Positions 18,636-26,982 of a stretch of DNA of 64,000 nt are shown here, piece by piece (positions within the stretch are counted from its first letter, which is position 1; each line of letters starts with the position of its first letter). The translations under genes and the position numbers were made by a program. Source of the DNA: Lachnospiraceae bacterium G41 (GTDB lineage Bacteria; Bacillota; Clostridia; Lachnospirales; Lachnospiraceae); the NCBI GenBank assembly GCA_900100245.1, contig FNEU01000002.1, positions 124,001-188,000 of the forward strand, in the 5' to 3' direction. The notes beneath the pieces were generated by a model that worked only from the letters and a program-made list of their open reading frames with translations, was not told where the DNA came from and ran no database searches.

Positions 18636-19001
18636 ATGGCTGAGTTTATTTTGCCGCATGAGCACGGTGAAGAAAAGGGTATGGAAAAAATCAAAAACAA
18701 TCTTTCCAACAACGAGAGTTTTATAACAGTGGCAGATCTTTTCCAGCAGCTTTCAGACCCTACCAGGATAAGAATATTCTGGCTTCTTTGCCATTACGAG
18801 GAATGTGTAATCAACATATCCGCGATTCTTGAGATGTCTTCGCCGGCCGTATCGCATCATTTAAGACCGCTTAAGAACAGCGGACTCATCGTTTCGAGAA
18901 GAGACGGCAAAGAAGTTTATTACCGAGCGGCAGACACCGAAGAGTGCAGACTCCTGCATAAGATGATTGAGGAAGTAATGGAGATCAAGTGCCCTAACTG
19001 A
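18636..19001 (+). CDS. ArsR/SmtB-family metal-responsive repressor
   Basis: A 121-residue winged-helix repressor, probably releasing DNA when metal binds. It has LFQQLSDPTRIRIFWLLCHYEECVINISAIL (helices leading to the ArsR metal region, with one Cys), the recognition helix SSPAVSHHLRPLKNSGLI and the wing SRRDGKEVYYR. Potential ligands are HEHGE near the N-terminus, the Cys in EECV, a late DTEECRLLH stretch and a C-terminal Cys. This is not a complete match to the classical alpha3N (ELCVCDL) or alpha5 site, so metal specificity is uncertain. GAGAGG lies 9 bases before ATG 18636. It is divergent from the metal-export operon it probably controls. The 266 bases between the two genes hold only that promoter and operator. 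Confidence 0.88.
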   Translation: MAEFILPHEHGEEKGMEKIKNNLSNNESFITVADLFQQLSDPTRIRIFWLLCHYEECVINISAILEMSSPAVSHHLRPLKNSGLIVSRRDGKEVYYRAADTEECRLLHKMIEEVMEIKCPN

Positions 19002-19137
19002 CGTAATTTGCGGGGATTGGGAATTAAACATATATAAGTCACCATACCGTATATTTAATATATTTATATAAATAATATTATTAAGATAAGATAGCTGTTT
19101 TGTTATGCTAATCAGGTATGTGTGAGAGGTGAATTTT

Positions 19138-21021
19138 ATGGCTGAAACTTTGAACTGCAGATGCTGTGGGGGTGTCTTGGATGTTAAGGGAAGTTTGTGC
19201 GTATGCAAGTTCTGCGGTGCGACGAACTTCATTTCTCTGGTTGCTTCAAAAAACATCAATCAGCTTAATCGTGCAAATAAATTAAGACAGGAACGTGAAT
19301 TCGACAATGCGGCCAGAATTTACGATGTCATTTTGGTCGAGAATGATCCTACAGCCGACATTCTCTGGTATCGTACGCTCTGCGAATACGGTATCGAATA
19401 TGTTCCCGACCCTGTATCGGATAAATATTTTCCGACACTTCACAGAATAAAAGACGAGAGCATTTTCAACTGTAAATATTTTAATCAGGCTCTTGAATTG
19501 GCCGAAGGCACTCAAAAAGAAACGCTTTTAAAAGAAGCAAAATACATAGACGAAGTTCAGAGGAAATATCTGAATATTGCGGCAAACGAAGATCCTTATG
19601 ATGTGTTTATCTGCTATAAGGAAACCGATCTTGATACAGGTGAAAAGACCGAAGACGTCGAATTGGCAGAGGAACTTTACAACGAACTGACCCTAAAAGG
19701 ATATAAAGTATTTTTTGCAAGGGAAACCCTTAAAGAAAAGTTAAGCATAGATTTCGAACCCTATATATTTGCGGCATTAAAAAGTTCCAAAGCAATGGCG
19801 GTAATCGGTACCAGGGCAGAGTATTTCACTTCGGTCTGGGTTAAAAATGAGTGGGGCAGATTCCTAATACTCATGGATAAGAACCCCGAAAAGCAGATTT
19901 TCTTTGCGTGTAACGATCCCGAAGAACTGCCAAGGGCTTTTGCTGCCAAACAGGCTCAGCTTTTGGGAAAACCAAATGCAATCAAGAATCTTGCGGACAA
20001 TATAGACAACTTTTTAAATCGCAATAACGCTTCTGAAACAACACAACCCCCAAGAAATATATATCAGGAAGAATTTGACGAAATCATTGAGAATAAAACA
20101 CGTGAGTTTGTAAAAGACTTTCGTACGTCTGATTTAGGCAAATTGAGAAAAGAGGCACTCGATGATATCGAAAAGAATGCAGATGTGGTTGATTATTACA
20201 ACGACAAAGACAGACTGACATTTTTACTGGGAATATTAATTTATCTGAGCGCATTTGTTTTTATGATTTTGCTTCTGATTTTTTTTTCGGATTCATGGTA
20301 CTGGGACAGTTATGTCCTGGCGACACTTTTGAGCTTACCGCTTATAATAGCCGGGACGGCTGTATTGCTTTCATATAACTGGGTTTTGGATTTGATTACA
20401 ATCTCTTTTATGATGGTTGTTTTGTTAATCTCGACATTCGGACGAAGTGAATTTACAAACTTTTTAACTATTGTGGCCGTTTATGCTCCGATTGTGGTAT
20501 ATAGTATTACAAGTCAGGTTTCAGACAGTTTTAACAAGTTTAAGCATAGAAGAAGCAAGGCGAGCCTGGAAGTAAAAAAAGGACTCGAAGATCTTAAAGA
20601 GATTTCAAATATGGCAAGTACTGAATTAACCGAAGCGGCTTCGAATCTGTTAAGACAGTATAAAGAGAAAAACGGTACCCTTTCCGGTATTAAAATCAAG
20701 GATGATGATTATTTCAAGGCACTGGAAAATTTTAATTACATGTATGAATCGGCTGAAAGAAAGTATAAGAAATACGTTGACGTTTCCGATTCCGAAGCCC
20801 GAAAATCTCCGGAAAAAGAAGAATCAATATTTGGTACAACCATAATGGGTTCGTTTCTGATTGCTCCTTTTACCTTTATATCTTATATCGGAGCGGTATT
20901 GGATATAGTATTTGACCAATACAGAGAGCGAAGACACAGATATGCAATATGGGTATTATCTTTATATGTAATTGTGATTTTGGGCGGTATAACAATATTT
21001 ATCTGCACTATGAGATGGTAA
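19138..21021 (+). CDS. Zinc-ribbon/TIR-domain membrane protein, paralogue 1
   Basis: A 627-residue protein of unknown function, first of four tandem relatives. In order: a zinc ribbon (Cys 7, 10, 23, 26; CRCCGG and CKFCG), an alpha-helical segment (about 35-150), a TIR domain from residue 154 (YDVFICYKETD, GYKVFFARETL, AVIGTRAEYF), a hydrophobic region with several helices (about 365-470), a charged coiled-coil-like stretch, and one or two helices at the C-terminus. In SVWVKNEW, Glu 238 occupies the position of the catalytic glutamate of NAD-cleaving TIR enzymes. ATG 19138 follows GAGAGG; a GTG at 19129 is less likely. No convincing promoter was found in 19002-19137. NADase or signalling activity is inference. 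Confidence 0.85.
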   Translation: MAETLNCRCCGGVLDVKGSLCVCKFCGATNFISLVASKNINQLNRANKLRQEREFDNAARIYDVILVENDPTADILWYRTLCEYGIEYVPDPVSDKYFPTLHRIKDESIFNCKYFNQALELAEGTQKETLLKEAKYIDEVQRKYLNIAANEDPYDVFICYKETDLDTGEKTEDVELAEELYNELTLKGYKVFFARETLKEKLSIDFEPYIFAALKSSKAMAVIGTRAEYFTSVWVKNEWGRFLILMDKNPEKQIFFACNDPEELPRAFAAKQAQLLGKPNAIKNLADNIDNFLNRNNASETTQPPRNIYQEEFDEIIENKTREFVKDFRTSDLGKLRKEALDDIEKNADVVDYYNDKDRLTFLLGILIYLSAFVFMILLLIFFSDSWYWDSYVLATLLSLPLIIAGTAVLLSYNWVLDLITISFMMVVLLISTFGRSEFTNFLTIVAVYAPIVVYSITSQVSDSFNKFKHRRSKASLEVKKGLEDLKEISNMASTELTEAASNLLRQYKEKNGTLSGIKIKDDDYFKALENFNYMYESAERKYKKYVDVSDSEARKSPEKEESIFGTTIMGSFLIAPFTFISYIGAVLDIVFDQYRERRHRYAIWVLSLYVIVILGGITIFICTMRW

Positions 21022-21047
21022 TAGAAGATTGCTAAAGGGAAAACCAA

Positions 21048-22874
21048 ATGGGAAATGAGTTTTTAAACTGCAGGTGCTGTGGGGGTGTACTCGATACTTT
21101 TTCAAACCTCACCGTGTGCGAACACTGTGGCGCTACCAACTTTATATCGGATGTTGCCAACAAAAAAATCTTTCAGTTAAACCGCGCCAACAAATTAAGA
21201 CAGGAAAGCGAATTTGACAATGCTGCAAGAATCTATGACAACATACTTGAAGAGAATGAGCCTACGGCGGATATTCTCTGGTATCGTACGCTTTGTGAAT
21301 ACGGTATCGAATATGTTCCCGATCCTATATCTGATAAATATTTCCCGACACTTCACAGAATAAACGATGAGAGCATTTTAGACTGCTCATTCTTTAAAAA
21401 TTGTATTGAGTTATGCGAAGGCGAGCAAAAGGAAACGCTCCTAAAAGAAGCAAAATACATAGATGAAGTTCAGACCAAATATCTTAATATAGCAGCCAAT
21501 GAAGACCCTTATGATGTGTTTATCTGCTACAAGGAAACCGATTTGGATACAGGCGAAGAGACCGAAGACGTACACTTGTGCGAAGAACTCTACAAAAAAT
21601 TAAAAATGATGGGATATAAAGTATTCTTTGCCAGAGAAACTCTTGAGCAGAAGCTCAGCATTGAATACGAGCCCTATATATTTGCGGCATTAAAAAGTGC
21701 CAAAGTAATGGTTGTGCTTGGCACCAAAGCAGAATATTTCTCATCCGTATGGGTTAAAAACGAGTGGGGAAGATTCTTAAAACTCATGGCAAAGAACCCT
21801 GAGAAGCAGATATTTTTTGCATGTGACGATCCCGAAGAACTGCCGAGAGCCTTTGCTTACAAACAGGCGCAGATTTTAGGCGAAGCGGGTGCAATCAATA
21901 ACCTTGCGGGGAATATAGATGAGTATTTAAAAGGAAGTCCCCAAAAAACAAAAGTTATTACAAATCAGGAGAAATTCGATCAGGCAATTTCCGCAAAGTC
22001 ACTTGAGTATGCGGATAGACTTGATAAAACACAATTCGGGGACCGTGAAAAACATTTAAGACAAGATATTTGGCAGGAATACGGAAAAGCAGAATTAACA
22101 AACAAGATATATGAATATCTTTTTCATATAGGTGCAATTTGTTTTATATTGTGCCAAATGTCATATATTATTTTTTCCGCTGTCGGTTTGTTTGGATTGG
22201 ACTATTTTTATAAATCTCGAACGGGGATGTCGGAATTTTATATTATATCCATTACCGGTGCAATAAGTTTTTTCCTTTTAGGACTTATATTTCAGTTTTC
22301 ATCAAAACAAATATGTTCGACAATAAAGGAAGAACAAAGCATTGTCCTTCTTATTGTGACATTCGTAATAGGTTCTGCTTTTAGCTCATTTATTTTATGT
22401 ATTTTCTTAGGTGATGCTTATGATATTTTTTCCGCAGCAATAATGATGGCTATTCCGGTTGCGATGATTTTAGCCGCAACAGTTATGCCTTTTGTAAATA
22501 GTGATGAAAACGCCATTATAATTTCAAACACTCATTTAAGAAAACTTAAAGAACTTGAAGATGTTGCAAAAAACGAATTCTTTGAATTTGCGGATGCGAA
22601 TCTTAATGAGCTTAAGCAAAGCGGCTATGTCAATGATGAAGCAGAAGTCAAAGACTATCATTTTGATTTGGTAAAGACTGCAGTAAGCCAAAAGATTGAA
22701 GAAGATAAAAAATATGTCTGGAAAACGATTAATTACAATTCGAGTGATCATAGCCCTGTAAGCAAACGAATTGTTTTTACGATTCTTTATTGTTTGTTGA
22801 CAGGAGTATTGTCCATAATCAATATAGTGATTTTGTTCGGATCACCGCTTTCTGATGCGGTAGCATCGCTGTAA
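21048..22874 (+). CDS. Zinc-ribbon/TIR-domain membrane protein, paralogue 2
   Basis: A 608-residue paralogue starting 26 bases after the first. The N-terminal 300 residues are very close to the other copies: the ribbon has CRCCGG and CEHCG, the TIR starts with YDVFICYKETD, and SVWVKNEW carries Glu 239. The C-terminal third is hydrophobic with about four to five helices (about 360-490) and a final helix near the end, and its sequence differs greatly from paralogue 1. A stretch of 77 bases (21135-21211) is identical to paralogue 4. ATG 21048 follows AAAGGGAAA. The pattern suggests a conserved signalling head on a variable membrane module; the function is unknown. Confidence 0.85.
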   Translation: MGNEFLNCRCCGGVLDTFSNLTVCEHCGATNFISDVANKKIFQLNRANKLRQESEFDNAARIYDNILEENEPTADILWYRTLCEYGIEYVPDPISDKYFPTLHRINDESILDCSFFKNCIELCEGEQKETLLKEAKYIDEVQTKYLNIAANEDPYDVFICYKETDLDTGEETEDVHLCEELYKKLKMMGYKVFFARETLEQKLSIEYEPYIFAALKSAKVMVVLGTKAEYFSSVWVKNEWGRFLKLMAKNPEKQIFFACDDPEELPRAFAYKQAQILGEAGAINNLAGNIDEYLKGSPQKTKVITNQEKFDQAISAKSLEYADRLDKTQFGDREKHLRQDIWQEYGKAELTNKIYEYLFHIGAICFILCQMSYIIFSAVGLFGLDYFYKSRTGMSEFYIISITGAISFFLLGLIFQFSSKQICSTIKEEQSIVLLIVTFVIGSAFSSFILCIFLGDAYDIFSAAIMMAIPVAMILAATVMPFVNSDENAIIISNTHLRKLKELEDVAKNEFFEFADANLNELKQSGYVNDEAEVKDYHFDLVKTAVSQKIEEDKKYVWKTINYNSSDHSPVSKRIVFTILYCLLTGVLSIINIVILFGSPLSDAVASL

Positions 22875-22906
22875 ACGGTATTTTGTGTAAACCGGGGGAA
22901 AATTTT

Positions 22907-24733
22907 ATGGGAATAGAGTCTTTAAACTGCAGATGCTGTGGCGGTGCACTCGATACTTTTTCGAATCTTACCGTGTGTAAACACTGCGGCGCAACTAACT
23001 TCATATCGGATGTTACCAACAAATACGTCAATCAGTTAAACCACGCCAATAAGTTAAGACAGGAAAGCGAGTTTGACAATGCTGCAGGAATCTATGACAA
23101 CATCCTCGCAGAGAATGAACCGACTGCAGATGTATTATGGTATCGTACGCTTTGCGAATACGGTATCGAATATGTACCTGATCCCGTATCGGAGAAGTAT
23201 TTCCCTACGCTTCACAGAATAAATGATGAGAGTATTTTTAAATGCAGTTTCTTCATGCAGGCTCTTGAGTTATCCGAAGGCGAGCAGAAAGAAACCCTCC
23301 TAAAAGAAGCAAAATACATTGATGATGTTCAGAATAAATACCTTAACATAGCGTCTAATGAAGCTCCTTATGATGTGTTTATCTGTTATAAGGAGACCGA
23401 TTTGAAATCGGGAGAGAAAACCGAAGATGTGGAGCTGGCGGAAGAACTCTACAAAGAACTTACCACTTTGGGATATAAAGTATTCTTTGCCAGAGAAACA
23501 CTTAAGGAAAAGCTCAGCGTAGAATATGAGCCCTATATATTTGCGGCATTAAAGAGCTCTAAAGCAATGGCTGTGATTGGTACAAAAGCAGAGTATTTCA
23601 CTTCTGTCTGGGTTAAGAATGAATGGGGAAGATTTCTTAAACTCATGGAAAAGGATGCTTACAAGCAAATGTTCTTTGCGTGCGACGATCCCGAAGAAAT
23701 GCCTCGTGCTTTTGCCGGCAAACAGGCTCAGTTACTTGGAAACGAAGGAGCAATAAAAAACCTCGCTTCCAATATAGCCAATCATTTACAAGACATCAAA
23801 TTGGGCTTTTACAACAATTCTTCGGTATTATCTAAAGAACAGCAGAAATTTGACAGAATACTAGCCGAAAAATCGAGCAAATTTATAGATGATATTGAAG
23901 AAACCGAGTTTGGACGAGGCAGAAAAGGACTTAAAAAGATAATCTATCAATATGGAAATATTGCTGAGCAAACCCATCATACATATTTATCAACTTATAA
24001 ATTTGGAGCAACATGGCTTTTAGTAGCCGAAGCCGTAATATTTATTTTCTTTTTTGCAACGATTAGTGCCACAGGTGCTATCGGAGGCGAACCGTATGAA
24101 GTAGAGTACTATGTAATATTTTTGGTTTTCGGCATATTATTTAACTCTATCGGACTTTTGATACTTTCATCATGTAGCTCTATATTATTAACCTACGGAA
24201 TTCCGATTTACTTTTTAATGTATCTTGTTATGACTATTAACGGAAGGCTTTTCAACGTTTTAAATACAGTTTTAACTATTTCCATTCCGATTCTTATTCT
24301 GTACACAGGATTAAGTACTAAAGGCAATCGTTATTATAAAAAGAATGACGAAGCGGTAAAAGATGCACGCTACAAACTTGACCAATTACGTAATTTTTCT
24401 GAAACCGCACGTAAGGAATACGAAGGATTTGCGGGGATGGTACTTAACGAATATAAGAAAAACTATAAGGCATCGGACAATGTCCAGCTAAAAGAGCATC
24501 ATTTTGAAAACGTGAAATCGTTTGTTACCGAAGGATTGGACAAGGATGTAAAAGAATTATCTTCTTTTATAAACAGGAATGACGTTTCTTCTTATGAAAC
24601 TGCCAGGGAAAGAAGATTATTCACTTTTATATATTTTGCAATAGGAGTTTTTCTTGTAATCCTGCATTTTATTGTTATGAAATCACCGGGCATAGCATAT
24701 GAGATAGCTCATCTTTTAGACGCAATAAGTTAA
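22907..24733 (+). CDS. Zinc-ribbon/TIR-domain membrane protein, paralogue 3
   Basis: A 608-residue member of the quartet. It keeps the ribbon cysteines (CRCCGG, CKHCG), the helical linker and the TIR domain (YDVFICYKETD, FFARETLKEK, SVWVKNEW with Glu 239). Hydrophobic helices lie around 370-480 and one more sits near the C-terminus, separated by a charged helical stretch. ATG 22907 is preferred because CGGGGGAA lies 8 bases upstream; an in-frame TTG at 22883 has no such support. It starts 32 bases after paralogue 2 and is probably co-transcribed. No partner enzyme with a known defence role is adjacent. Confidence 0.85.
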   Translation: MGIESLNCRCCGGALDTFSNLTVCKHCGATNFISDVTNKYVNQLNHANKLRQESEFDNAAGIYDNILAENEPTADVLWYRTLCEYGIEYVPDPVSEKYFPTLHRINDESIFKCSFFMQALELSEGEQKETLLKEAKYIDDVQNKYLNIASNEAPYDVFICYKETDLKSGEKTEDVELAEELYKELTTLGYKVFFARETLKEKLSVEYEPYIFAALKSSKAMAVIGTKAEYFTSVWVKNEWGRFLKLMEKDAYKQMFFACDDPEEMPRAFAGKQAQLLGNEGAIKNLASNIANHLQDIKLGFYNNSSVLSKEQQKFDRILAEKSSKFIDDIEETEFGRGRKGLKKIIYQYGNIAEQTHHTYLSTYKFGATWLLVAEAVIFIFFFATISATGAIGGEPYEVEYYVIFLVFGILFNSIGLLILSSCSSILLTYGIPIYFLMYLVMTINGRLFNVLNTVLTISIPILILYTGLSTKGNRYYKKNDEAVKDARYKLDQLRNFSETARKEYEGFAGMVLNEYKKNYKASDNVQLKEHHFENVKSFVTEGLDKDVKELSSFINRNDVSSYETARERRLFTFIYFAIGVFLVILHFIVMKSPGIAYEIAHLLDAIS

Positions 24734-24758
24734 ATGTATTATTGGGGAATGAAAAAAT

Positions 24759-26945
24759 ATGAATCAGACAGAAAATCTTAACTGCAGATGTTGTGGTGGA
24801 GCACTTGATACTTTTTCAAATCTCACTGTGTGTGAACACTGCGGCGCAACCAACTTTATATCGGATGTTGCCAACAAAAAAATCTTTCAGTTAAACCGCG
24901 CCAACAAATTAAGACAGGAAAGCGAGTTTGACAATGCTGCAAGAATCTATGACAACATACTTGAAGAATATGGCCCTACAGCTGATATTCTTTGGTATCG
25001 TACGCTTTGCGAATACGGTATCGAATATGTGCCGGATCCTTTGTCGGATAAGTATATTCCGACGCTTCACAGAATAAACGATGAGAGTATTTTAGACTGT
25101 TCATTTTTTAAACAATGTATCGAATTAAGCGAAGGCGAGCAGAAGGATACCCTCCTAAAAGAAGCAAAATACATAGATGAAGTACAGACCAAATATTTAA
25201 ACATTGCGGCGGACGAATCTCCTTATGATGTTTTTATCTGTTACAAGGAAACCGATTTGGATACAGGAGAAGAGACCGAGGATGTACTGCTTGCAGAAGA
25301 ACTATATAATGAACTCTCAGGCATGGGATACAAAGTATTCTTTGCAAGAAAAACCCTCGAGGAGAAGCTTAGCATAGAATACGAGCCTTATATATTTGCT
25401 GCATTAAAAAGTGCCAAAGCGATGGCTGTGATTGGCACCAAGGCAGAATATTTTTCATCTGTATGGGTTAAAAATGAGTGGGGAAGATTTTTAAAACTCA
25501 TGGAGAAGCACCCTGAGAAGCAGATATTTTTTGCATGTGACGATCCCGAAGAACTGCCGAGAGCGTTTGCCTATAAACAGGCTCAGATTTTAGGTGAAGA
25601 GGGTGCGATTAAAAATCTTGCGAATAATGTGGATTCCTTTTTAAACGGCCCCAATACCCCTGCGGATTTGTCATTAACAGTTGCCAGGGATAAGATGCGC
25701 CAAGAGGTAATTCACCGTCTTAACGCAGGTGAGGACTTTGGTACCTTGGCTTTAATCAATGAAATTATCGGAGCTTTTCCCGATTATGCTGAAGGCTATT
25801 GGTTAAGAATGCTTTATATGAATAATGCCAAACCTTCGGAAATAAGAAAGCTGCCGCGTTATCTTTACGGAGATCGCGATTATGAAATGGCATTAAGCCT
25901 TGCCAAAGGGGATTTAAAAGAAGAGTACACCGAGATTGGCGCAATCTGCAATGAGAACCAAAAATATCAGGATGAATTCAGCAAAATCTTCAAGGAAAAA
26001 TCGATAGAATATGTCAATGATTTTGAAAAATCCGAATTAGCGCAAAAAAAAGAAAATATATTGGATAAAATCAGAAAATATGTGTACCAGGTTGAAACAT
26101 ACAACGACAAGCTCAAATATACTTTTACAATCGGATACAGCCTTTTCTATTTCGGTATTTTCTTAATGCTTTTGATTACGGCGAAATACAACGGTGAAAC
26201 GGCCTTTAATATGGGAGATACATATCATTTACGATTGGTAAGAAATCTTTTTTGTTCAATCTTTCTTTTAGCCGGAGTTATTGTGGGGCTTTCATATAAT
26301 AAGTTTTTGGATATAGCGATATCGGTGATTTGCGGCTTACTTTTGATTATATCAATTGTTTTTGCAAACCAAGGATTTTTCTTTATATTGTTTGTTATTT
26401 TAATCCCGACGGCAGCATTTATTTTTTCCGCAAACAATCCTGATATAAACGAGCACAAAAAGCTTAGGGAAGATGGAAGCAGAAAGATAAAAAATGAACT
26501 TGAAAAACTGCAAAAATTATTAAGCACAGAAGCAAAGGATGATATAAGACAATTCGGTGAGAAACTTGCTAAGCAGTTCAAAGAAGATAAAAAAATAGAT
26601 TCAATAATAGAAATCAATGAACAGGATTATATCAAAGAACTGGAAAAACTGGGTAAAATATACGAATATGCCAAAGATGAATACACGAAATATATAGAAG
26701 CTTCATTTCACGAAGAAAAGGAAGAAGATAAATACGACAGGAAGGAATTTATGTATAAAACAGACAGTGTAATCGGTTTTATTCTTCTTTTTACTTTTTC
26801 CATACCGGTTATTCCTGTTGCTATTTCTCTTGTTGATTTGGCAGTTGATAAGTATCACAAACGTATACACGTAGGCCCGATTTTGGCATTGTTTGCTTCG
26901 ATTCCAATGACGGTACTTTATGTGTGGGCTATGGAATTTACCTAA
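24759..26945 (+). CDS. Zinc-ribbon/TIR-domain membrane protein, paralogue 4 with helical insertion
   Basis: The largest of the four at 728 residues. The zinc ribbon (CRCCGG, CEHCG) and TIR domain are as in the others, with SVWVKNEW carrying Glu 240; FFARKTLEEK replaces the usual FFARETL. About 100 extra residues follow the TIR domain (roughly 305-410), including ALINEIIGAFPDYAEGYWLRML, which looks like a TPR-type helical pair. The hydrophobic helices then follow (about 450-550), with a long charged helix and two C-terminal helices. It starts 25 bases after paralogue 3 and ends 37 bases before the acyl-ligase gene. Function unknown. Confidence 0.85.
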   Translation: MNQTENLNCRCCGGALDTFSNLTVCEHCGATNFISDVANKKIFQLNRANKLRQESEFDNAARIYDNILEEYGPTADILWYRTLCEYGIEYVPDPLSDKYIPTLHRINDESILDCSFFKQCIELSEGEQKDTLLKEAKYIDEVQTKYLNIAADESPYDVFICYKETDLDTGEETEDVLLAEELYNELSGMGYKVFFARKTLEEKLSIEYEPYIFAALKSAKAMAVIGTKAEYFSSVWVKNEWGRFLKLMEKHPEKQIFFACDDPEELPRAFAYKQAQILGEEGAIKNLANNVDSFLNGPNTPADLSLTVARDKMRQEVIHRLNAGEDFGTLALINEIIGAFPDYAEGYWLRMLYMNNAKPSEIRKLPRYLYGDRDYEMALSLAKGDLKEEYTEIGAICNENQKYQDEFSKIFKEKSIEYVNDFEKSELAQKKENILDKIRKYVYQVETYNDKLKYTFTIGYSLFYFGIFLMLLITAKYNGETAFNMGDTYHLRLVRNLFCSIFLLAGVIVGLSYNKFLDIAISVICGLLLIISIVFANQGFFFILFVILIPTAAFIFSANNPDINEHKKLREDGSRKIKNELEKLQKLLSTEAKDDIRQFGEKLAKQFKEDKKIDSIIEINEQDYIKELEKLGKIYEYAKDEYTKYIEASFHEEKEEDKYDRKEFMYKTDSVIGFILLFTFSIPVIPVAISLVDLAVDKYHKRIHVGPILALFASIPMTVLYVWAMEFT

Positions 26946-26982
26946 AGGGCGGTTTAATTTACTTAAAAGGCAGGGCAAAAAA

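Noticed and set aside
18340-18665. Leftward frame covering the HMA/ArsR intergenic region.
   Set aside because: It covers the promoter, operator and the ArsR start on the other strand, and the translation is not protein-like.
19002-19137. Possible promoter for the TIR array (TATATA and TATGCT elements).
   Set aside because: No -35 element with acceptable match and spacing could be paired with them, so I do not call one.
19138-26945. Assigning the TIR array to the Thoeris system.
   Set aside because: No ThsA-like effector (SIR2/SLOG) is adjacent and the domain arrangement differs, so the name would be unsupported.
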